From: Ephemerocybe angulata
Taxonomy: Eukaryota > Basidiomycota > Agaricomycetes > Agaricales > Psathyrellaceae
Reading direction: 5' to 3'
DNA: 64,000 nucleotides
Assembly: GCA_013368325.1 (NCBI GenBank)
Contig: JAACJK010000173.1
Span: 248,001-312,000 of the forward strand
Below, one piece after another: positions 54,824 to 64,000 of this stretch (position 1 is its first letter; each line of letters begins with the position of its first letter). Both the position numbers and the translations under genes were made by a program. A model generated the notes under the pieces. It had not been told where the DNA came from. It did no database searches and worked only from the letters and a program-made list of their open reading frames with translations.

Positions 54824-57152
54824 CTACTTCTCGTAGTATTCGTCCTCTTCGTAGATGTCGGAGCTCGTCGTCGAGTTCTTCGAACGGGTAGACCGGGCTC
54901 TGGGTTCCCTTGAAAATCCAAAGGCACTCCCGAAGGAGGCCCTGGTCTGGGCCTGCTCGCTGCTCTCGGGAGCCTCGGGAGAGACAACGGGTGCGGTCAA
55001 TACGGCGGGTATGGGTTGCTGGGAATACTGGGCCTGGCTCGCGTCGTGTCTAGAACCCGTTGCACCCGGGTTAGTGCGAGGACCTCTGTTCCTCGGGCTG
55101 GGAGGGGGGCTGTATCGTAAATTGTCAACCTCGTATGTGGAGTCTTGTAGTGGGCGCTTAAGGCTTACAGTGACGCGGATCTGAGATAGATTGCATGAGA
55201 TTAGCGTTGCGACTCGCAATAGGCGGGAGAAAGACTTACTGAGGCACTGGGAGTGGCATTAATGCTACACTCCTTTGGTACGTATTCCCCTCGAACTGCT
55301 GGGCAAACGGCGGGCTAGTATGATGCGATGGTGTTTGAAGTCGGTAAAGTACTTGATAGGACCGAAAGTGAGGGCTTACATGGGGCGCCGCTGTGTGGTG
55401 CTGCTATAGGTATCAGCAGAACGAGACTGGCCCAGTCTGGGGGCCCCGGCCCTCGGGAGCGTCGCGCTGCACAAATATACGTGACCTTCCGGCCAATTTT
55501 TGGTCACAGGAGGTAACAGACTGCGTACCTGAGAGGAAGCCATCTGAAAGTGCCACTGGTTAGTCAATAAGGACGAACTTAACGTAGCTGATAGTGCTTA
55601 CTCCTGAGGCTGCTGCTCAAAGGCGGGTCTAAAGGATCCATCGGAATGAGTTTGGGAACTAGAAGCTGGCGTACTCCACTCACGGGGAGCCGTGGGCGCT
55701 TGGCGTAGCGGCATATTGGGGAGCACTGTGGAAGGGGTAGGAGTCGTTTGTAAAGCTTCATGTGTGTTGATAGGACTGGGAAGAGAAAGATCGCACGTAC
55801 CCATGCATCCCTGACGTAGGGAGCGCTGGCTGGGGAGGGGCCCTGAAGGCGGCCCAGAGCGATGTAAGGATAACAGTAAGCTACTATGGAGGCTACGGCG
55901 ATGTGCTTACATATTGTCTGATTGTTGGCTCGCATACTGGGAACTGAAAAGGTTTTAGCATAGTCTCGAGCGACAGACCATTAGAATCTCTCGTAGAACG
56001 CACTTGAAAGCAGGCTGACTAGCCATACCCTGTCTAATAGGCAAAGCCGTGATTCCGTGAGTCGCGTGCAACGAGCTATGCTAGTGGGATGCGTACCGAT
56101 TCTGGTAAACAGGTGTCTGCTGGTTCGACGCCAGACGAGCGCCAGTTCTATAGCAGAGAATGAGCGTGACCTCCCAGCTCTACGCAGGGCAGTTAACATA
56201 CCTCGAACTCGTAGGAGAATTGAAGGTGATCCTGTTGAAATTTCCATCATCAACGCTTCATAAAGGTACGAGAGAAGAGACGAAAGACAAACCGAGAGGA
56301 CCAGGGTGCCTCTACGCCACGTGTGGAAGGCCTGGAGCTTGACGTTGAGTAGCAATGCCAATATGTTGGACAACGAAAGGAGGATGTATCACGTACGGAG
56401 AGTGTGCAGCCCCGGAACGGGGGCTCCCTCCTCGAGGAGCCGGTTGCCCGGCTGGGGTAGGATTGCCAGCCTGTTATTTGTGGGGGTTGAGTTTACATAC
56501 CAGAGGATACACATTGAAGACACGCACTTGCGCAACGGCGCGTCGAAACTGAGAGATAGAGTTCCGAGATTCTTGATTCATGCTTCGGATCTCTTGAATT
56601 ATTCTGTCTAACTCTGCGTGGGCAGATGCGCGCTGGAGAAAGGGTGTCAGGACAGCGCAACCAGGTAAATCGCCGTCGAGGGACGGGCAACATCAAACGT
56701 ACGTTCATGAGATCATCGACAGCTTCCCTCAGTTTATCCAATCTGCCGTCGACCCTCGAAGTAGCGAACGGTTCGAAAAGAAAGTCCTTGGCTGCGGCCC
56801 AAAATGGGCCCTTCTGCTTCTCGCTGCTATCGAAAACTCTCTTGAAATCTCTCTGCTGTCTCAAAGCGTTTTTCAGAGAAGCAGAAAGCGCTTTCTGACC
56901 TGCGGGATCGCCCCACTTTGTAAGAGCCTCCTGTACGGAACTAATGGATTCGTCAAGTTTGTCAACAGAAAGCAGCATTGGTTCCTCCTCGTCTTTACTG
57001 TCCTCGGCGGGCCGAGAGCATGGGGCCTCTTGCGGAGGAGGGCTAGAGCCTGAGTCTGAGGGCTGGTTTGGAAGAGGGGTAGAGTCTGACGACTGGTTGG
57101 GCGGAGGGGTAGAGTCTGAGGGCTGTTTGGGAGGAGGAGTAGAATTAGACAT
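54824..57152 (-). CDS. Hypothetical low-complexity protein, partner of kinase-like gene
   Basis: Starts MSNSTPPPKQPSDSTPPP. Exon 1 (56703-57152, 150 codons) has four imperfect TPPPNQPSDS repeats, an acidic patch, then a helical domain (VQEALTKWGDPAGQKALSAS and RLDKLREAVDDLMN). Exon 2 (56528-56632) is a coiled-coil-like 35-residue segment (AELDRIIQEIRSMNQES). Later exons are Pro/Gly/Gln-rich (GQPAPRGGSPRSGAAHSP; PSTVLPNMPLRQAPTAPREW). The last exon, ending 54824, is Pro/Ser-rich with an acidic EEDEYYEK end. Middle exon borders were not all resolved. No known domain. It lies 170 bp downstream of a kinase-like gene on the same strand, as at 1.2-4.2 kb. Confidence 0.55.
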
Positions 57153-57323
57153 AATATTGAGGCACGAATGGGAGTAGATGTTGTGAAAACTGGGGCTCAG
57201 TGAACGATATATCTGCGGGGCCCAAGTTGCTGGCTTTATAAGGGAAGGGAGCCTGGCCCCGCAATATTGAGTCATTAATCATTTGCCTAAATAAGTTTAT
57301 CTAGATGCCTGTGGCCACTGAGT

Positions 57324-58635
57324 CTACATTGGGTTCAACACCCCAAGACGAATCAGCCACCTCAGCAGGGTGCCGTACCCACGCAATGGCCACACGCGGC
57401 GACTTCGGGAGAAGTATCCAATATCTTGGGACAAGGAGTGGACCTCCCTGGCTACTTCTTCAGCGGTTGGACGCATGGTTGGATCTGCCTCAATCATTTT
57501 CTGAGCCACAGATCTCAGTTTGTCGATCGTTTCGTCTGGTTCATAATTCTACAGGTATCGAAGGTATATTAGCCAAACAAGGAAGAATATAAGAACATTG
57601 TTATCACGTACGTTGTAGTAATGGAGGAGCACATTGCCTAGATGATAAACGTCCACCGGAAATGGGTCGTATGGCTCTGTGAGCGACATCTCCGGCACCG
57701 ACGTGTCTTGTCCATATATTCCCAAAAGGCGTACTCCTGTATTCGTAGTGAACTTTCTGGAGTACCCAAAATCAATGGCATAATAATGGTTTGGTCGTGC
57801 TGACCACCTGCTACGCCACTTCGGACCTCCTTTGAAGCCTTCTCGTCGCCCATCGGGAGCCGAGGCAGGATCCCACGGATGAGTGCCCCCTGGAATAATT
57901 TTTGTCGTGTCAATCATGATATTGAAGCGACAGAAGTCCCTGCAGATTATTAGTGTTGCTGGCCATGGCTCTTAATAAGAAGCTCGTACCGATGTGCAAT
58001 ATGATGGGCATGCAAAAATCAAGACACTTGAATCATTGGATTGGTTTCTGTTAATGGGGGGCCATGTATATTGACGCACCTCCGTAAGTTGAATAGCAAT
58101 CTCCAGCAGTTCCCCAGCATGCCGAAAAGGTAGCTTGTTATTTTCATAAAGAAGCGGCATGACGATCAGAACATGCGTTTCGCAAGCAGGGATGAGTATC
58201 ACGTCCAGAAGGGGAACACAGTGATTTCTCAGGTCCTTTGTTTGAGGAGGAGAAGACACAAAGATCGAGATAGACAGCTCCTCAGACGCTGTCGGGATGT
58301 GCTTCAACACAACTTTCTTCCCATCTGCCACACGGATTGCGTCGACGAGCCCCGGATACTGTGATGAAGTGATTAGAGCGCTGCGGCCAGGAACTTGAAC
58401 TATATTTATGACCCACGGCTTGAATCGAATCTTCTGGCGGGTAATCCAGTGCATTGACATCCAACCCTTGCCACGAGGGCACCCAATCGGGGTGGTACCT
58501 GGGCCTCAAGGCGTATCCGCGCTGCAGAAGAAAGTGGTAGTTTTGCACCCATCTTTCTTCATCCTCCTCGAGGAGACAGTCCATGAATACTTTGGACTTG
58601 TTCTCCTCCTTAACAGTCGAGTGAAACAGGTTCAT
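57324..58635 (-). pseudogene. Kinase-like copy 3, one-base frameshift in exon 3
   Basis: Exons 58417-58635, 58080-58358, about 58008-57972 region for exon 3, 57612-57939, 57324-57548. Lengths of exons 4 (328 nt) and 5 (225 nt) equal those of the intact copy. Landmarks: KKVVLKHI, HRDFCRFNIM across the exon 3/4 junction, YYAIDFGYSRKF, GQDTSVPE, FPVDVYHLGN. Exon 3 is 37 nt where the other two copies have 38, a missing T in a run after the LDF codons, which shifts the frame before HRD. This could be a true lesion or a homopolymer error; without it the gene encodes about 362 aa. Confidence 0.75.
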
Positions 58636-59114
58636 TGAGCTGCGAATGGTACAAGGTGCATGAGTGTGACTGTGTGAAGTGGTTGAAGCTAAGGAAGGTC
58701 GGGTTTGATGCGTTGTGTGCCATGTCAAATATGATTAGATCAATTTGATGGGCGGATTCGGCGGAGGTTCAACAACTTGGTGTTCAAGGCTTTGACACGA
58801 CCTTTATCGCCACTTTCCGTCAATTAGCCCAGAGAAAAAATAATACAAAATTAATCTTCTTAACCCTCGAGTGGGTCAAATACTCTGCATTCCAAGCGCA
58901 GGGCGTTTCTGCCTTGTTTCTGTCCGTCCGAGTACTGGCACTAGGAGAGCTTGATACATAGGTAACTGCGACGATAGAATTCTGGGGTTCAAACTGGTTA
59001 AAATGAGGCTGATGTGTATTGACACTCATATTAAACACGAAATCTACGAGCCCCATACGGTTATATGTGCGTGTATGTGCCTGGCGAAACAAATCGATAA
59101 TCATCCTCGCATAA
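58636..59114. other. Kinase-like copy 3 5' flank and spacer
   Basis: Upstream flank of the kinase-like copy and motif-less short frames. Confidence 0.4.
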
Positions 59115-59330
59115 TCCACGCCTCGCATCGTTGACGGCTTCTACCACCAAGACGAATCAACAGCTTCAGAAGAAACAGTAACCAATATCCCTGGGACAGA
59201 TACTTCGTCTTCGGGAGAAATACCACAACCGTTTCTGATTTAAACTAAAGACCTTAGCCGCTGCTGCTTCTTGTTCTGAAGGGCGCAGTTTTGGATATAT
59301 CTGCGTCGTGCCACCAATCTCTGTTGAGCA
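59115..59330 (-). pseudogene. Kinase-like C-terminal remnant
   Basis: Minus-strand reading LRPSEQEAAAAKVFSLNQ then LWYFSRRRSICP matches the end of copy 3 (MRPTAEEVAREVHSLSQDIGYFSRSRRVWP). The final LLIRLG block survives beyond an internal stop at about 59167. No catalytic exons recognised upstream. Lies in tandem behind copy 3. Confidence 0.6.
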
Positions 59331-60191
59331 ATGGTTCAGTTTGCGGATATTCCTGGAGAGCATTCTAGAGCCCATATTCAGATTCTATATGAGTTCATGG
59401 CTGAGAGACTCTCGGAGCAAAAAGTCAGTAGCATATTTTCAAGGTGGTAAACATTTAGTAAAGGGGATGAGTTGCAAGGCACCCGGGCCGTCAAAGACCT
59501 CTCCGGAACAGATACATCCTGACTGCATGTGCCGTTTATCCAGAACTGGAAGATTAATGATTTTCAATATCCAAGACTCGAAAGGGGATGTGTCCGTGTC
59601 CGAATGTGCAGAGTATGGAACGAACCACAAGGCCCTGCCAAACGGAGTTCTTTTTTACATAGCGTATATTCAAGGGTTCAAATGTGTAGACGTAGATATT
59701 CGAAAGAGCCACTGGCCCTTTCATACGCTATCTATCATGATCAATCAATCGCGAACTCAAGAAGCTGGTAATCGAGCGGGCTTTCTTCATTAGGCGCTGA
59801 TCATAGTATCCGAAGTATCACCCCATGTATCCTCTTCTGGTTCAAGAGAAATCATTGGCTCGACATTGCTAATAACCCGGCAGTCGTATGTTGAACATGA
59901 GGCCATGTACACAGCACGGGTTCATTCGATCGCGAAGCCCCTGAAATGCCACTCATCTGGCACAGAAGACGAGAACTTAAACCTGTTTGACAGGGGTGCC
60001 TCGTGTCGCCGAAGAGCCACAACATGTGGCATGTGTAACGGGAGTAGGATCAATGGTGGTTGGTTGTTTCGCCAGCTCCTCAACACTAATTTCGACAATT
60101 GCTGTTAAGCGCCCGCGGGACGCGCTGACAAAAGCAGGGTATTTTGCGCGTCCCAAGCGGTACTGTAGGCTGCTAGAGCCATGAGTATGTA
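59331..60191. other. Spacer, no gene recognised
   Basis: One plus-strand frame (59308-59793) is open for 160 codons but shows no domain or splice-supported extension. No repeats recognised. Confidence 0.35.
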
Positions 60192-60274
60192 TCGGGTATG
60201 GTGTAACGGCTAACATTGCCGCCTCTCATCATCGAGTGATCGCGGCAGCTCGGGGTTCGATTCCCCGTACCCGA
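60192..60274 (+). tRNA. tRNA-Glu(CTC) with 12-nt intron
   Basis: Full cloverleaf: acceptor TCGGGTA/TACCCGA (7 bp), D stem GTGT/ACAT, anticodon stem GCCGC/GCGGC, loop C-T-CTC-A-C, T arm CGGGG-TTCGATT-CCCCG. A 12-nt intron (60229-60240) sits after position 37, the usual place for nuclear tRNA introns. Internal A and B boxes are present, and a T-run (60276-60280) follows as Pol III terminator. Sequence of the D arm resembles yeast tRNA-Glu. Confidence 0.92.
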
Positions 60275-60495
60275 ATTTTTGGACAGTTTTACTCCGGTCA
60301 TCGTGGTCCATACATAGTCTTCAACTACCGTCTATCATTATGTCTCTATACCGGACTCGTGACGAGGCTTGAGAGACACAATTCATCTATACGACATGTG
60401 AAGTACTTAGAGATCGCTGCCGAACCCCGCAACGGGCGCTCGCAAGGTTCGCAAGGATATGCAAGACTGTACAACATTAATTCTACCAGAACTAA

Positions 60496-61772
60496 TCAAT
60501 CGCCCTTTTCAGATACCTCAGTATCTGCATGCCGAGGGCGCAGCACATACGGTGCCGTCAAGCCGATCGAAGCGAAGGGCGTAGCAAGTATGAGGTAGGG
60601 GATTGTAAAAAGTTTGCTCCGGCTCGCCGATGGCGTCAATGCCGACCAGACGATGAAGGAGAGGCTCGACCAGACGACGTCCCACCCGATCGATGACTGT
60701 GCGGGATGCGAGTGGAGGACCTTCCACTGCTCTTGCACGAGCGCGAGCGCGGACGCGTCGGTTTCAGGGAGGGAGCCTGCTGCTGCTAGCATGGTGCGCG
60801 AGCGGATCGGGATGGAGATGAGGAAGATGAGCAGGTAGAAGATGCTGAGTTTGAACCACGATTTCGTGTGTTTGAGGGGCGAGATGGAGAGGAGGGGAAC
60901 TATGAGCAGGGCGTGCATTACGAGGAGGTTGGGGAGGAAGGTCGTTTCGGTGGTGAACGGGCTTGTGGCGATCGTGAGTATAGAGATGAGAATTGGAAGC
61001 CAGAGCTTGGCTGGGACTGCGATGTCTGCGTCGGTAGATTTATCCTTGTCTGAGCGCTTGGGTCGGGTTGAGGAGAGGAGGGCGACGTAGAACAAATTTG
61101 ACGCGACGGAGATGGCGACGACCTGCCCCAAGATCATGTACGCCCAAACGTGCGTGATTTGGTGGCGCGAACCTGCCACGTCCAAGTAAGAACGCTGTTT
61201 GGATTGGTTAGGATGATTTGGGTGCTCACCTTCGATGTATAGGAAGACTGTCCAAGCACCAACAGTGAATAGGCAGAGTTGCTCGCTCCATGCCCAGTTG
61301 ATCTTCCCGAGGCATACGGTGTACCATGCTTCCTCGAAAAGAGATGTGTTGACGAGCCAGTTTGCAACCCGTTGCAGGATGGTTGAGGTGGGCGAGATCG
61401 CCTCCTTAGCCTCGTAGTTTGCAAAGCTCCACTATAGGTTTGGTGAGATAAGAGCTATCTAATAGAGGTGCTTCAATCCTACAGCCATGTATTGGAACAT
61501 ATCTGCAATGAGTTCAGTTTATCGGAATCGTTCAAAAGAGGATCTGACTTACAAAACCAAGTGTGAGCGAAGGAGCCGATAGTCAGTCCCCAGAACAATG
61601 AGATTTTGGATGCCCTTCTTGATGGGTCCTTATTTTTGGAAGACGTGAGGGATATGCTTTCAAGGACTCGAGAGAATAGCCATAGGATAAGCAAGAAATA
61701 CGAGCTGAAGACGCTAAGCGCCAGTAGCTGTTGTGGGCTTAAGGAGCCGAGGCTGCCTATTAAGTCTGACAT
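60496..61772 (-). CDS. Multi-pass membrane protein of unknown function
   Basis: Four exons, 61553-61772, a 20-nt microexon 61483-61502, 61230-61431, 60496-61172, join in phase to 372 aa. About eight hydrophobic segments are visible (for example LALSVFSSYFLLILWLFSRV, LFWGLTIGSFAHTWFY, LWLPILISILTIA, LLVMHALLIVPLL, LSIFYLLIFLISIPI, LFTIPYLILA). A conserved-looking cluster NYEAKEAISPTSTIL and NWAWSEQLCLFTVGAW lies between membrane segments 2 and 4. No catalytic motif recognised; Agaricomycete membrane proteins of similar layout are generally unannotated. Probably in an internal membrane. Confidence 0.75.
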
Positions 61773-62071
61773 AGCTTCGGTACTTTATCGTAGGCCTTAA
61801 CACCTAGCCCTTTCAAATCTTCCAAGGGCCGATATTTGCAGAATGGCGGAGTAAAGTTGGGGTAGAAGGGAGGTTTTGGTAGAGGTCCGGTAACTTGATT
61901 CTCGACAGCTGGCTGCATTCTGATCACCGGCCGACTGTGAGAATAAGCTGCCAAACAGGGTGGACTGGATCCGAGTCCGCCGACTGCCAGTGTTCCAGCG
62001 GACTACTTACTAGACTGTACTCGTCTTCTACCACCATCTTGAAACTGTATTGATCTTCATCGCCTACCCCT
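61773..62071. other. Divergent promoter region
   Basis: About 300 bp between the membrane protein (minus) and the Osh1-like gene (plus); likely a shared promoter. No TATA box recognised. Confidence 0.45.
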
Positions 62072-64000
62072 ATGGAGGCGCCCAAAGCTTCAGTTGAAGC
62101 AAGTGCGTGACGGTTCCACAGTTATGATGATGTCGAAAGACTGACGGTGGTGTGCAGTTGAGCCGCTGTATCAAGTCAGGCTCTTGTCCGCGCTCCGGAG
62201 TGGTATGTACTTGAAACTATAGGTTGAATCAAGCTGACGATGTCACAGGAGATGCTGCAGCTATACACCCATTCCTGACGGAAATCGGGAAAGATAGACG
62301 GAATTCGGGGGTTGGGGACTTGGACACCGGTGCTGCCGCGTTGCATTTGGCCGTTCGGTGTGCATCTCGTGAGTTGAACTTTGTGCGATGACCTATGGTG
62401 CTGACTATGCCCTAGCGGAAACGGTTAGCCTTCTCTTGTCCCACCGAGCTATATCTCCAAACGGGGTCCATCCACCCGGGTCAGGCACCACACCTCTGCA
62501 CCTCGCAGCGTCCTTGGGCCGGGTGGAAATCGTCAGCTTGCTGCTGGAACAAGAAACCATTGACGACAGTCTGGTGGACGCCAACGGGAAGACCTGTAGG
62601 GACGTGGCACGGAGCAAGGAAGGGATCCGAGCCATAGATGGTACGTTAAACAATGGCCACCGATTCTAGATTCTCATCCATCCCCAGATTCGCGCTCTTT
62701 CCTGAATGCAAGCTATCGGTCGCTCCTTCATAGCTACATCCTATCACCGCTCAGCGACCCCCCATCTCCCCAGCTCCTCAAACTGCTGGAATCACCACGA
62801 GTCAAATACGTGGACCTGTCATACCTTGATAACGATTCGGGGACGTCACTTCTTCACGAAGCAGCGCGGCGGAAGGATCTCCGACTCATAGAGCTTGCCG
62901 TCCGAGCTGGCGCTGATGTCTTCCTCCGAAATCGCCGAGGCAAGACCGCGCAAGAATCCGTTGGAAAGGACGACCGCGTCAAGGTGTTCTTGCGCCAGTT
63001 CGCAAACCACGACAAGACCCTCATTCCGAACAACACACCGTTGACGGAACCCCCCACCCTGAAAGGCTACCTCAACAAGTATACCAATGTCGCGAAGGGC
63101 TACAATACCCGTTGGTTCGTCCTTCAACAAGGCGTGCTGTCCTATTACCGCCACCAGGAGGACGAGACTGTCGCCAGCCGAGGTTCGATCTCTATGAAGA
63201 ACGCGGTATTGAAGGTCTCGGAGAAGACGCGGTTCGAAATAGCTACGTCATCACGCGGCCACCACAGCGGGCAGAAATGGTACCTCAAGGCGAACCACCC
63301 AGTAGAAGCGCACCGCTGGACGGAGGCTCTGTCCAAGAGTATCGAATGGGTGAAGAACGAGAGTACCCCAAGCATCAGTGAGCCCCGGAGGAGTGGGGAG
63401 AGCGACAGGACGAGCAAGTCTGGGCAGTCGCATTCTAGCCAACTCCCACCTTCATTCGCCGCAAAGAAGATGTCTAGAACCAAGACGCGCGACTCGGTGT
63501 TCCTTGACAGTCCGAACCTTGCGCATCCAGACCACGCTCCACCCCATGAGGAGCGGACTGAAGACGACGACCAAGAGGATTCCTCTTCGACGAATTCCGA
63601 GGATGGGGTACCACCCCACGACAACTTCGAGCTCCAGGCCAATGCGACGATTGCCCAACTCGAGATCATCTCGCAGATGTTGTCCAGCGATCAGGCCGAG
63701 AACCGCGCTGGCGTGAGGCAGGGTCTTTCGACGGTCCAGGAAATGCTGCACGAGTACACGAAGATGGTCCGCGAGCGCGATGCATGGTGGAAGAAGGAGG
63801 TCAAGAAGGAGAAGAAGGCTCTAGCGTTTTGGGAAGAAAGTCTGACAACAGTCGTGAAGGAGGGCGAGAGTTTGGAGAAGGAACTGAAGGCCAGGAGTCG
63901 GAGACGTGGCAGCCGCGTCTTTGGCCCTAGCACTTCAGGCTCCTTCGACGGCGGTAATTTCAAGCGCCGACCATCCGCTCTCCGCCACCTGTCTCAAACA
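62072..64000 (+). CDS. Oxysterol-binding protein, Osh1/Swh1 type (N-terminal part; runs off window)
   Basis: Exons 62072-62102, 62158-62202, 62249-62368, 62416-62640, and 62688 to beyond 64000, in phase. The N-terminus carries ankyrin repeats (GAAALHLAVRCA, GTTPLHLAASLGRVEIVSLL, GTSLLHEAARRKDLRLIEL). A PH domain follows (LKGYLNKYTNVAKGYNTRWF to the W in AHRWTEALSKSI, roughly residues 260-350), then a Ser/acidic linker and a coiled coil. This order, ankyrin-PH-coiled coil, is that of yeast Osh1/Swh1; the sterol-binding ORD domain would lie beyond the window. Such proteins move sterol or PI4P at ER-Golgi and nucleus-vacuole contacts. Confidence 0.88.

Noticed and set aside
59308..59793. 161-codon plus-strand frame
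   Set aside because: No domain, no splice-supported extension, and partly antisense to a kinase-like remnant; not enough to call a gene.

Overview
The window looks like nuclear DNA of a mushroom-type basidiomycete (Agaricomycetes). Genes carry many 45-70 nt GT-AG introns and very short exons, and there is a tRNA-Glu with a small intron. Recognisable families are a basidiomycete-expanded protein-kinase-like family, an Ssz1-type Hsp70, a UBP14/USP5-type deubiquitinase and an Osh1/Swh1-type oxysterol-binding protein. Exon coordinates were worked out by hand from splice signals and reading phase, without transcripts or searches.

Layout. 0-4.2 kb: two kinase-like C-terminal scraps, one intact kinase-like gene and a decaying partner gene. 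4.5-11.4 kb: an alpha/beta-hydrolase gene on the minus strand, one of whose introns holds a complete Ty1/copia retrotransposon with apparently identical LTRs and a GGAGT target duplication. 11.4-15.7 kb: repeat-rich, with two hAT-like MITEs (perfect 8-bp target duplications) that share a tRNA-like core, plus deubiquitinase and ABC-transporter scraps. 16-17.4 kb: a second kinase-like copy with an 11-bp frameshift. 17.7-32.3 kb: a mosaic of duplicated and rearranged pieces of a few genes (UBP14-like deubiquitinase, a secreted kelch-like/GPI protein, a secreted ubiquitin-fold-like family in three copies, and the Ssz1 3' end). 33.8-37.3 kb: a small secreted protein gene and a full-length SSZ1-like gene. 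38.5-50 kb: three tracts packed with short introns and little obvious protein, a 3'-truncated second SSZ1 copy and a small secreted protein. 51-54.1 kb: the intact 11-exon UBP14-like gene, the likely parent of the scraps at 14-28 kb. 54.8-58.6 kb: a second kinase/partner pair on the minus strand. 60.2-64 kb: a more conventional block with tRNA-Glu, a multi-pass membrane protein and the start of an Osh1-like gene running off the window.

The intact housekeeping genes (UBP14 in ubiquitin recycling, SSZ1 in the ribosome-associated chaperone complex, OSH1 in sterol/lipid transfer, tRNA-Glu) sit beside fast-changing accessory material. The most notable signals are: (1) a secreted family with an apparent ubiquitin-like fold, interleaved with deubiquitinase fragments; (2) a kinase-like/coiled-protein gene pair seen twice; (3) a Pol III promoter-like tRNA core carried inside hAT-like MITEs; (4) intron-dense tracts whose introns share a TACTCAC-like branch motif; (5) a hairpin downstream of SSZ1 whose two copies differ by paired changes in both arms.
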